DNA of 22,791 nucleotides, taken from Pseudomonadota bacterium. Lineage in GTDB: Bacteria > Pseudomonadota > Gammaproteobacteria > Steroidobacterales > Steroidobacteraceae. Both the position numbers and the translations under genes were made by a program. Below, piece by piece: positions 16,081 to 22,791 of this stretch. The notes beneath the pieces were generated by a model that saw only the letters and a program-made list of their open reading frames with translations, ran no database searches and had not been told where the DNA came from. Each line of letters begins with the position of its first letter. Within the stretch, counting starts at the first letter, position 1. The stretch is from assembly GCA_021780395.1 (NCBI GenBank), contig JAJXYU010000133.1, positions 1-22,791 of the forward strand, in the 5' to 3' direction.

Positions 16081-17519
16081 GGGAGAGCCCTCCGGGGTTC
16101 GATATGGGTGCTGAGGAACTTCGGGTTCCGGGCCGCGATCTCGCCGTAGACCCTGACGCCGAAATCGACCCAGCGACGCAGCAGGTCGCAGTAGTGATAG
16201 GTGCGGTGCAGGGGATCGCCGAAGCGCGAGTACGCCTCGTGGTAACAGCCGCCGGCGCAGAGGTTGCGGATCCGGCACTTCGCGCAGTCGGTGCCGTCGC
16301 GGTCCGAGGCACGCCGCAGGAACTCGCCGAGCCGTTCGGCGTCGATCCCGCGCTCGACGTCGCCGAAGGTCGCGAGGTCCGAGCCGGCGAAGCGGTGACA
16401 CAGGTTCAAACCGCCGTTGCGATCGACCGCGAGCAAGCCGACGCCGGCGCCGCAGGGCAAGGTCTTGCGTCGACCCTCGTGCAGATCGCTGATCAACTGG
16501 TGCAGGTTCGAGAATCCGGTGTTGGCGTTGCGGATCGCCGCCGCGAGGTACGCCTCGCCGAGTCGCTCGAAGCCCGCGTGCACGCGCTCGAGCTCTTCGG
16601 GCGTGAGCGCGTGCGCGGCGTTCGCGGCCGCGGTCACCGGCGCGTAGCCGACCTCGTGGAAGCCGAGCTGCCCGCGAAGGTACGCATGGATCGCCTCGAT
16701 CTCGACGGTGCCGCGCGCGAGCGTGACCCGCGCGCCGATCGGTCGCGAGCGGTACCGTGAGAGCAGCATCGCGGCCTTGCGCTCGACGACCGCGTGCGTG
16801 CCCTTGCCGCCGACGCTGCGGCGGTTGCGGTCGTGGATCGCGGCGGGACCGTCGATGCTGATCGACAGGCCGAATCGATGGGCATCGAAATAGTCGGCGA
16901 GCGCGGGGGTCAGCAAGGTCGCGTTCGTCGTCAGGGAGAAATCGACCGATTTGCCGCGCGCCGCGGCGCGCTGCTCGGCCAGGTCGACGACCTGGCGGAT
17001 CAGCGGGACGTTGCTGAGCGGCTCGCCGCCGAAGAACACGACGCCGATTCGCTCGCGGTCCGCGGCCTGCTCGAGCAGCAGCTCGATCCCGCGCGCGGCG
17101 GTCTCGAAGGACATCCGCTCGCCGCGCGCCGGCGCTTGCACGTCCTCCTTGTAGCAGTAGGTGCACCCGAGGTTGCACCCGGTGTTCACGTTCAGCACGA
17201 TCGTGCTGAGCGGATACGCCTCGACCGCCGCGAGGCGCGGATTGATCGCGCCGCGGCCCTCGTCCGCCTGGTAGATCTCGAGCCCGGCGAGGCGATCGAC
17301 GAACGCCTCGACGTCCGCGCCGTCGAAGCGCCCGCGGAGGCGCTCGCGCAGTTGCGTCGAATCGAAATCGCCGCCGTCGCCGGTCGCGTCGATCACGGCG
17401 GCGCCGAGCTCGTCGAGCTCGAACAGCGCCGTGGTCGGCACGTGGAACAGCATCGCTCTGCCGGAGAACCGCACCACGTGCGCGTTCGCGGGATTGAACC
17501 GGAGCCTCGTCGCAGCCAT
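16077..17519 (-). CDS. qhpD: QhpD radical SAM/SPASM thioether-forming maturase
   Basis: A 480-residue cytoplasmic radical SAM enzyme that introduces Cys-to-Asp/Glu thioether bridges into the QhpC subunit. The N-terminal ~100 residues form a leader-binding-type region. The SAM cluster motif CNLGCTYCY gives Cys115, Cys119 and Cys122, followed by [16 protein letters not shown] and [15 protein letters not shown]. The SPASM region holds seven cysteines (356, 374, 412, 415, 421, 425, 444) within [32 protein letters not shown] and YHYCDL, enough for two auxiliary 4Fe-4S clusters. ATG 17519 is chosen over GTG 17558 because GGAGGAGA stands five bases ahead. The gene lies 14 bases after qhpA. Confidence 0.95.
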   Translation of the reverse strand: MAATRLRFNPANAHVVRFSGRAMLFHVPTTALFELDELGAAVIDATGDGGDFDSTQLRERLRGRFDGADVEAFVDRLAGLEIYQADEGRGAINPRLAAVEAYPLSTIVLNVNTGCNLGCTYCYKEDVQAPARGERMSFETAARGIELLLEQAADRERIGVVFFGGEPLSNVPLIRQVVDLAEQRAAARGKSVDFSLTTNATLLTPALADYFDAHRFGLSISIDGPAAIHDRNRRSVGGKGTHAVVERKAAMLLSRYRSRPIGARVTLARGTVEIEAIHAYLRGQLGFHEVGYAPVTAAANAAHALTPEELERVHAGFERLGEAYLAAAIRNANTGFSNLHQLISDLHEGRRKTLPCGAGVGLLAVDRNGGLNLCHRFAGSDLATFGDVERGIDAERLGEFLRRASDRDGTDCAKCRIRNLCAGGCYHEAYSRFGDPLHRTYHYCDLLRRWVDFGVRVYGEIAARNPKFLSTHIEPRRALP

Positions 17520-17524
17520 CGGCG

Positions 17525-17532
17525 TCTCCTCC
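17525..17532 (-). promoter_or_regulatory. strong ribosome-binding site of qhpD
   Basis: On the minus strand GGAGGAGA precedes ATG 17519 by five bases. It decides the qhpD start against the upstream in-frame GTG at 17558. Confidence 0.7.
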
Positions 17533-17533
17533 G

Positions 17534-19165
17534 TCAGTAGATCGGCGGCGTGTTCCACCGCTGCACGGTCACGACCAAGTGGGCCTTGCCGACGACCGCC
17601 GTCGGCCGGCCGGCGGCGCCGGGCGGAAGCGTCGCGATCACCTCGAGGTTCCCGGTGTTGTCCGCATGGAACGGGCGCTTCGGATTCGGACCCGCACCGG
17701 CCGGCAGGAAGCGGCCGCGCGAGTCGATCCGGCCCGCGAAGTCCACGTCACGGTCGTGCGCCGCCTGCGCGTCGAACGGCCCGATCGACCAGGCGACCGG
17801 GAGCGCGCCGAGGTGCACCGCCTGCGGTTTGCCCGCGGGTCCGGGGATCTCCTCGATCGCGTCGACCGCGAATTGCGCGGCGACCGGATCGATCTTGCCC
17901 CCGCCGAGGCGCGCGATCGCGTACGCCGGCGTCACGTCGAGGCGATCGACGCGGTCGTAGACCGCGACCGCGTCGGCGGCGTTCGCGCCGCCGACGCGAA
18001 CCGTGCGATAGCCCGGTGCCGCGTGCGCGGCCGCGTCGACCTGCAACACGAGCGAGGTGCGGCCGCGGTGGACCACCCGCGCGCGCAGTCCGGCGCCGAG
18101 ATCGACGCGGCCGCCGAGGTGTTCCCCGACGATCGTCACGCGCGTCGAGGTCCCGGCGCGGATCGCGCGCGGGCTCACCAGCACGATCCGGGGGGCGCGG
18201 CCGGCGCGGACCGCATCCCAGTCGGCGCCGATCTCGGCGTGATCGTCGAGGAACCAGCGCCCGCTGAGCCGCCGTCCGCCCGGCGAGGCCGCGAAGACCT
18301 CGTGGGTGGAGCGATCACCGAGCGTCGCGGTGCCGCGCCACTCGTAGCCGGTGTAGACGATCGCGTGGGATTGGCCGTCGAGCGCCTGGCCGTCCGCGAA
18401 GCGCAGGCGATAGGTCGTGCGGTACTCGTCCGCGGCGGTCCGGCGGATCTCGGCGGTTCCCCAGTACGTGCCGCGCCCGGGCTCGTCGCCGCGAACCAGC
18501 CAGCGGCCGGCGAGGTCGATCGGGGCGTGTCGCTGCCACGCGGCCCACGCGGCCGTGTGCAGCGGGAAGAGTCGGCCGAGCTCGGCGGGCACCTTCGTCG
18601 AGGCCTCGCGCCACCAATGCCGGTCGCGAGCGCCTTCCTGGTATTCGATCGTCGGGAATTCCGCGAGATGCCAGTTCGCGTTCTTCAGCCAGTCGGCGGC
18701 GTCGCGCCGCTCCAGCGCGATCCGCGCCGCCGAGTGACAGCGCGCGCACATCCGCTGCAGGTCGCCGGGCAGCGCCAAGTCCGGCACGTTCGGGCGGCGC
18801 TCGAGCGCGAAGCGCGCCGGCGCCGCTTCGGACGGCGCGAGCCCCCGGGTGTCGGCGAGGTAGCGAACGATCGTGTCGCGCGCGGTCGCCGGGAGCTGCA
18901 AGCCGTGCAGGTTTTGCATCCGGAAGATCGTCATCACCCAGCCCTCGGGCGTCTTGCGCTCGTCGCCGATGCGGGCGAGCGTGCCTTGCCGGTCCGGGAG
19001 GTGACAGGCGCCGCAATAGGTCTTCACCAGGGTTGCCCCGTCGGCCGGGCCGGTGGTCGCGGTCACGGCCGCGACCGCCCGCGTCGCGGCGCCCGCGGCG
19101 AGCACGCCCAGCAGCACGGCCAACGCCCATCCCCCCGTGTTCTCAGCTTTGCTCGTCGTGCTCAT
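17534..19165 (-). CDS. qhpA: quinohemoprotein amine dehydrogenase alpha subunit (di-haem cytochrome c)
   Basis: A 543-residue periplasmic subunit. An N-terminal signal segment ([17 protein letters not shown], about residues 11-27) ends near residue 33. Two c-type haem motifs follow: CGACH (51-55) and CARCH (140-144), as expected for the di-haem domain. The rest is beta-rich, with segments such as [20 protein letters not shown] and [18 protein letters not shown] and Ig-like strands such as [18 protein letters not shown]. The subunit passes electrons from the CTQ cofactor on QhpC to a soluble azurin or cytochrome. ATG 19165 has AGAGAGG six bases ahead. It overlaps the end of qhpG by 23 bases. 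Confidence 0.94.
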   Translation of the reverse strand: MSTTSKAENTGGWALAVLLGVLAAGAATRAVAAVTATTGPADGATLVKTYCGACHLPDRQGTLARIGDERKTPEGWVMTIFRMQNLHGLQLPATARDTIVRYLADTRGLAPSEAAPARFALERRPNVPDLALPGDLQRMCARCHSAARIALERRDAADWLKNANWHLAEFPTIEYQEGARDRHWWREASTKVPAELGRLFPLHTAAWAAWQRHAPIDLAGRWLVRGDEPGRGTYWGTAEIRRTAADEYRTTYRLRFADGQALDGQSHAIVYTGYEWRGTATLGDRSTHEVFAASPGGRRLSGRWFLDDHAEIGADWDAVRAGRAPRIVLVSPRAIRAGTSTRVTIVGEHLGGRVDLGAGLRARVVHRGRTSLVLQVDAAAHAAPGYRTVRVGGANAADAVAVYDRVDRLDVTPAYAIARLGGGKIDPVAAQFAVDAIEEIPGPAGKPQAVHLGALPVAWSIGPFDAQAAHDRDVDFAGRIDSRGRFLPAGAGPNPKRPFHADNTGNLEVIATLPPGAAGRPTAVVGKAHLVVTVQRWNTPPIY

Positions 19166-20381
19166 CGCGAACCTCTCTGGATGCTCTCGTTACCGCCGCC
19201 CGCCACACGCCCCGTGGCCAGCGAGCGCTGACCCACACCGGCCGAAGCTCGATGCGTTCCCCGTTCAACACCGGCCGGCGCTCGAATCGTCCGGCGCCCG
19301 CGTCGATCCGCGCGTTCGCGTCGACCGAGAGACGTTCGTAGTGGTCCGCGGCGGCCGCCCAAAACGGCGCGCCGGGCAGGGATCGCGCCTGTTCTCGATA
19401 GAACGTCCCCGCGGTCGCGACCGCGCGCCGCCAAACCTCGTCGCTGCGTTCGCGCACGAACCGTGCGATCGGCGTCCAATCGGTCCCGTCGAGGTAGGAG
19501 TGAATCGCCGCGACGCCGACGCGCGCGGATTGCAGGGCCTCGTGGACGCCGTGCCCGGCGAGCGGATCGAGCGCGAGCGCGGCGTCGCCGATGCGCAAAC
19601 GACCGGGGGAGGGCGCGGCGTCGGCACGGCGCATCACCGCGGCGGTCGCGCGCGCGCCGAGAAATTGCGCACGTTGCGTCGAGAACGCGTCTTCCTGCAG
19701 GGTCGCCGTCGCGGTCTCGAACCGCTCGCGCAGCTGCTCGCGGTCGAGCCGCGTCCGCGGCGCGCAGATGAATTGCCGCTGCAAGATCCCGTTCGCGTCG
19801 CGTGCGAACCAGCACCAGCCGTCGTCGATCGCGACCACCGCGCTGCCGGGACCGCCGCCCGCGGCGATCCGCCAGCGCTCGCTCCACGCGACGAGTCGCG
19901 GGCCGAGACGCTCGACGCCGCCGGATCGCCGGCCGCGCGCGTCCAGGATCGCACGACACCGGAGCGAACCCTGCGCGGTGTCGATCCGCCAACCGACGCC
20001 GGCGTCCGCGGCGATCGCGCGCGCCGCGCGGCGATCGAGACGCAGTCCCGCGAGCGCGAGATCGAGCGCCAGCGCTTCGTCGAACGCCGTCCGATCGATC
20101 GGGCATTCGCGTCCGCGCGTCGAGCGCGTGCCGGCCCAGACGCCGATCCGGGGCGCCGAGCGGCCGGCGGCGGCGGCCGCGCGCTCGAGGCCGGCCTAGA
20201 GCAAGCGTGCGACGCAGCGTTCGCCGAGGCCTTCGCTCGCCGCGGGCCGGGGTCGGCCGAGGATCGCGACGGAGTACCGTAGACGGTGCAGGCCGAGCGC
20301 CGCGGCGCAGCCCGCCGGCCCGGCGCCGAGCACGCCGACGTCGACGCTCGCGTCGGGTGCCGCGGTCAACACCGGTCGCAT
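19143..20381 (-). pseudogene. qhpG: QhpG-like FAD monooxygenase, interrupted by an in-frame TAG at 20196-20198
   Basis: Read through one TAG at codon 62, this frame gives a 412-codon flavoprotein. Before the stop, residues 14-26 hold the FAD-binding VGVLGAGPAGCAA. After it come RECPIDRTAFDEAL, CRAILDARGRRS (the DG-type motif region) and RIGDAALALDPLAGHGVHEA (the GD motif of class A flavin monooxygenases). Both halves are in the same frame, and the downstream part is open to TGA 19143-19145. QhpG dihydroxylates the QhpC tryptophan during CTQ formation in Paracoccus. After the TAG the first usable start is GTG 19838, which would yield a 231-residue piece lacking the FAD-binding fold. The likely start is ATG 20381, overlapping the synthetase stop by 16 bases (GTG 20372 also possible). 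It may be a pseudogene, a readthrough gene or a base-call error. Confidence 0.85.
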
Positions 20382-22060
20382 CCGTCCGGGGCGGACAGGA
20401 GCGATTCCATTTGCTCGCGTAGCAGGTACTTCTGCACCTTGCCCGTCACGGTCATCGGGAATTGGTCGACGAAGCGGACGTAACGCGGGACCTTGTAGTG
20501 CGCGATCCGGCCGCGACAGTACGCGACGATCTCCTCCGCGTCGCCGTCGACGCCCTCGCGCAGTCGAACCACCGCGCAGACTTCCTCGCCGTACTTCGGA
20601 TCGGGAACGCCGACGACGGCGACGTCGAGCACCTTCGGGTGATGGTGCAGGAACTCCTCGATCTCTCGCGGGTACACGTTCTCGCCGCCGCGGATGATCA
20701 TGTCCTTCACGCGGCCGACGATCGTGCAGTAGCCGTCGGCGTCGATCGTCGCGAGATCGCCGGTGTGCATCCAACCGGCCTCGTCGACCGCTTCGGCGGT
20801 ATGCTCGGGGTCGTCCCAATAGCCGCGCATCACGCTGTAGCCGCGCGTCAGGAGCTCGCCGGTCTCGCCGCGCGGGACCACGCGGCCGTCGGCGTCGATG
20901 ACCTTCGCCTGCAGGTGCGGGTGGATCCGCCCGACGGTGGACACCAGGTGTTCCAGCGGATCGCCGATCCGCGACTGGAAGCTCACCGGGCTGGTCTCGG
21001 TCATGCCGTAGCAGATCGTGATCTCGGCGAGATGCATCTCGTCGATCACGCGCCGCATCACCGTGATCGGGCAGGTCGCACCCGCCATGATCCCGGTGCG
21101 CAAGGAGCGCAGATCGAACTCGCGAAAGCGCGGATGATCGAGCTCCGCGATGAACATCGTCGGGACCCCGTAGAGCGCGGTGCAGCGCTCCTCGGCGACC
21201 GCGGACAGGACTTCGAGCGGATCGAATGCCTCCGACGGAAACACCACGCTCGCCCCGTGGGTCACCGCGCCGAGCACGCCCATCACCATTCCGAAGCAGT
21301 GGTACAGCGGCACCGGGATGCACAGCCGATCGGCCTCGCCGAGGTGGATCCCGCGGCCGACGAAGTAGCCGTTGTTCACGATGTTGAAGTGCGTCAGGGT
21401 CGCGCCCTTCGGCGCGCCGGTCGTGCCGCTGGTGAACTGGATGTTGATCGGGTCGTCGGGGTCGATGTCGACCGCGAGGTCCTCGAGCACGTGCGCGGGG
21501 ACGGTCTCGCCGAGCGCGCCGAGCCGATCGAACGGCAGGAATCGCGGCGCGACGTCGGATCCGAGGCAGATCAGCCGGCGTAGCTCCGGGAATCCGGGAT
21601 TCTCGAGCACGCCGTCGCGTCGGGGCGGCGCGGCCGCGAACAGCTCGTCGAGCATCGTGACGTAGTCGCTCGCCTTGAAGCGCGGCGCGAAGATGAGCGC
21701 CCGGCAGCCGACCTTGCGCAACACATAGGCAAGTTCGGCGGTGCGGTATGCCGGGTTGATGTTCACGAGGATGAGTCCCGCGCGCGCGGTCGCGAACTGG
21801 GTCATCACCCACTCGAGATTGTTCGGCGACCAGATGCCGATGCGCTCGCCCGGCACGAGCCCGAGCGCAAGGAGGCCGCGCGCGAGCCGATCCGCTCGGT
21901 CCAGCAGCCCCCGGTAGTCCAGGCGCACGCCCTGGTGGCGCACCACGAGCGCGGTTCGATCGGGCCAGCGCGCCGCCGCGTCGACGAGCACGCCGCCGAT
22001 GCTACGGTGAATCAGCGGCGATTCGCTGGTTCCCGATACGTAACTGCTTTCGACGCTCAT
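20366..22060 (-). CDS. AMP-binding acyl-CoA synthetase
   Basis: A 564-residue cytoplasmic adenylate-forming ligase of the fatty-acyl-CoA synthetase type. Motifs: P-loop [12 protein letters not shown] (209-220), [11 protein letters not shown] (251-261), YGMTETSP (351-358), [19 protein letters not shown] with the TGD core at 433-435, hinge region [20 protein letters not shown] and catalytic Lys541 in TVTGKVQK. It joins a carboxylic acid to CoA through an acyl-AMP. Chain-length preference cannot be read. ATG 22060 is chosen; an in-frame GTG lies directly before it, and neither has a ribosome site. It overlaps qhpG by 16 bases, so it is probably cotranscribed and may activate the acid formed when the amine-derived aldehyde is oxidised. 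No aldehyde dehydrogenase gene is in the window. Confidence 0.92.
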   Translation of the reverse strand: MSVESSYVSGTSESPLIHRSIGGVLVDAAARWPDRTALVVRHQGVRLDYRGLLDRADRLARGLLALGLVPGERIGIWSPNNLEWVMTQFATARAGLILVNINPAYRTAELAYVLRKVGCRALIFAPRFKASDYVTMLDELFAAAPPRRDGVLENPGFPELRRLICLGSDVAPRFLPFDRLGALGETVPAHVLEDLAVDIDPDDPINIQFTSGTTGAPKGATLTHFNIVNNGYFVGRGIHLGEADRLCIPVPLYHCFGMVMGVLGAVTHGASVVFPSEAFDPLEVLSAVAEERCTALYGVPTMFIAELDHPRFREFDLRSLRTGIMAGATCPITVMRRVIDEMHLAEITICYGMTETSPVSFQSRIGDPLEHLVSTVGRIHPHLQAKVIDADGRVVPRGETGELLTRGYSVMRGYWDDPEHTAEAVDEAGWMHTGDLATIDADGYCTIVGRVKDMIIRGGENVYPREIEEFLHHHPKVLDVAVVGVPDPKYGEEVCAVVRLREGVDGDAEEIVAYCRGRIAHYKVPRYVRFVDQFPMTVTGKVQKYLLREQMESLLSAPDGCDRC

Positions 22061-22064
22061 CACG

Positions 22065-22079
22065 CGCGATTCGATCGCG
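22065..22079. repeat. short perfect inverted repeat before the acyl-CoA synthetase start
   Basis: CGCGAT-TCG-ATCGCG is a six-base perfect inverted repeat with a three-base loop, directly upstream of ATG 22060 in the 42-base gap after the TonB receptor stop. It could form a small hairpin or be an operator half-site pair, but CGAT-rich palindromes are frequent in this base composition. Confidence 0.3.
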
Positions 22080-22102
22080 TCCGCTCCCCGTCCAGTGCCG
22101 GC

Positions 22103-22791
22103 TCAGAACTTGTACGTCACGTCGGCCCCGTAGGTTCTCGGCACGCCCCGGTGGCGATAGTCGTAGCCGAGGCCCTGCAGGTCAACCGCGTTCGTCAGGT
22201 AGAACTTGTCGGTCACGTTGTTGCTCCACAGCCCGAGATCCCAGCGGTCGTTCGGCGAATGCAGGTCCGCACGCAGGTTCAGCAGCGCGTAGGTGGGCTG
22301 CGAAATCGCCTGTTCCTGCGGGAGCGCGAGGTATTGCCTCGCCGCGAACGACAGATCGAAGTGCAAGCGCAGGCCGACCGACGGCGTCGACCAGGCGTCC
22401 CAGTCGCCGCTCGCGGTCCCGGAGATGCGCGGTGCGTTCGGGAGTTGCTGGCCCACGATGCTGCCGGTCGCGAGCGCGCCTTGCTGCACCTTCGAGTCGA
22501 GCATCCCGATTCCGATGCGGCCGGTGAAGCTTCGTACCGGACGCGCGACGATCTCGAGCTCGCCGCCGACGATCCGCGACCTGCCGAGGTTGATCAGCGG
22601 TTGCTGGCCGGTCGGATAGACGTTGATGATCTGCTGGTTCTTGTACTGGTAATGGAAGATCGCACCATCGACCTGCAGCCGATCCGTGAACCAGGTGGTC
22701 TTGAACCCGGCCTCGATCGAGTCGAGCGTCTCGGGCTTCACCGTCGTGAAGTCGCTCTGCGTGAACAGGAACTGCGCGTTGAACGCCGCGG
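22103..22791 (-). CDS. TonB-dependent receptor, C-terminal part
   Basis: The frame is open from the right edge to TGA 22103-22105, giving about 228 residues of an outer-membrane beta-barrel. KPETLDSIEAGFKTTWFTDR is the typical late-barrel turn, followed by alternating strands (AIFHYQYKNQQIINVYPTG, GELEIVARPV, SFTGRIGIGML, YALLNLRADLHSP, WDLGLWSNNVTDKFYL) and a C-terminal TYGADVTYKF ending in the Phe that outer-membrane proteins need for assembly. The plug domain and TonB box lie outside the window. The ligand is unknown. It stands only 42 bases upstream of the synthetase on the same strand, so it may be the first gene of the amine dehydrogenase operon and take up its substrate or a cofactor. 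Confidence 0.9.
   Translation of the reverse strand, partial: AAFNAQFLFTQSDFTTVKPETLDSIEAGFKTTWFTDRLQVDGAIFHYQYKNQQIINVYPTGQQPLINLGRSRIVGGELEIVARPVRSFTGRIGIGMLDSKVQQGALATGSIVGQQLPNAPRISGTASGDWDAWSTPSVGLRLHFDLSFAARQYLALPQEQAISQPTYALLNLRADLHSPNDRWDLGLWSNNVTDKFYLTNAVDLQGLGYDYRHRGVPRTYGADVTYKF

Noticed and set aside
19162..20106. A 314-codon minus-strand frame overlapping qhpG
   Set aside because: It is Arg-rich and without motifs; the flavin monooxygenase motifs lie in the other frame.
20196..20198. Pyrrolysine incorporation at the qhpG TAG, suggested by the MttB-family gene in the same window
   Set aside because: The MttB homologue here has no internal amber codon, no pylT/pylS/pylBCD gene is seen, several ordinary genes end in TAG, and QhpG is not a known Pyl protein.
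1..22791. CRISPR arrays, tRNA or rRNA genes, transposases, integrases, long direct repeats
   Set aside because: None was found by reading both strands; the many short CGATCG- and GCGCG-type repeats reflect base composition.

Overview
The window is GC-rich DNA from a Gram-negative bacterium. It encodes a TonB-dependent outer-membrane receptor, periplasmic c-type cytochrome and beta-propeller subunits, RarD and heterotetrameric sarcosine oxidase, which fits a Pseudomonadota (proteobacterial) heterotroph that uses methylated and primary amines. I cannot place it more precisely. Genes are tightly packed, there is no gap above 300 bases, and I see no tRNA, rRNA, IS element, CRISPR array or phage gene.

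Left part (1-7612): the 3' end of a HAD phosphatase runs into a convergent DUF488 gene with a long antisense overlap. Divergent from DUF488 is a five-gene operon: a trimethylamine methyltransferase-superfamily (MttB/COG5598) gene without pyrrolysine, then soxB, soxD, soxA and soxG, the four subunits of heterotetrameric sarcosine oxidase. The inferred route is demethylation of a quaternary or tertiary methylamine (glycine-betaine-like), then oxidation of sarcosine to glycine with the one-carbon unit passed to tetrahydrofolate. No corrinoid protein gene accompanies the methyltransferase.

Middle (7525-12268): rarD (minus) and a second EamA/DMT transporter (plus) diverge from a short intergenic region with plausible -10 boxes for both. 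A B12-binding-type radical SAM gene (minus) with an extra C-terminal region diverges from a FabG-like SDR gene (plus) whose promoter has a consensus TATAAT.

Right part (12265-22791, all minus strand): a quinohemoprotein amine dehydrogenase (QHNDH) cluster. In transcription order it holds the end of a TonB-dependent receptor, an acyl-CoA synthetase, qhpG (flavin monooxygenase), qhpA (di-haem subunit), qhpD (radical SAM/SPASM cross-linking enzyme), qhpC (cross-linked CTQ subunit), qhpB (beta-propeller subunit), qhpF (ABC exporter) and qhpE (subtilisin-like leader protease). In QhpC every cross-linking residue I recall from the known structures is present at the same spacing after a 28-residue leader. 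QhpD would form the thioether bridges, QhpG would hydroxylate the tryptophan, QhpE would remove the leader and QhpF would export the subunit to join QhpA and QhpB in the periplasm. The assembled enzyme turns primary amines into aldehydes. The acyl-CoA synthetase could activate the derived acid, and the receptor could import substrate.

The most striking observation is one in-frame TAG at codon 62 of qhpG, in an otherwise intact cluster. Other points are the MttB-Sox operon without a corrinoid partner, tail-to-tail gene pairs that all overlap (two share a four-base stop-codon palindrome), and an uncharacterised C-terminal region on the radical SAM protein.
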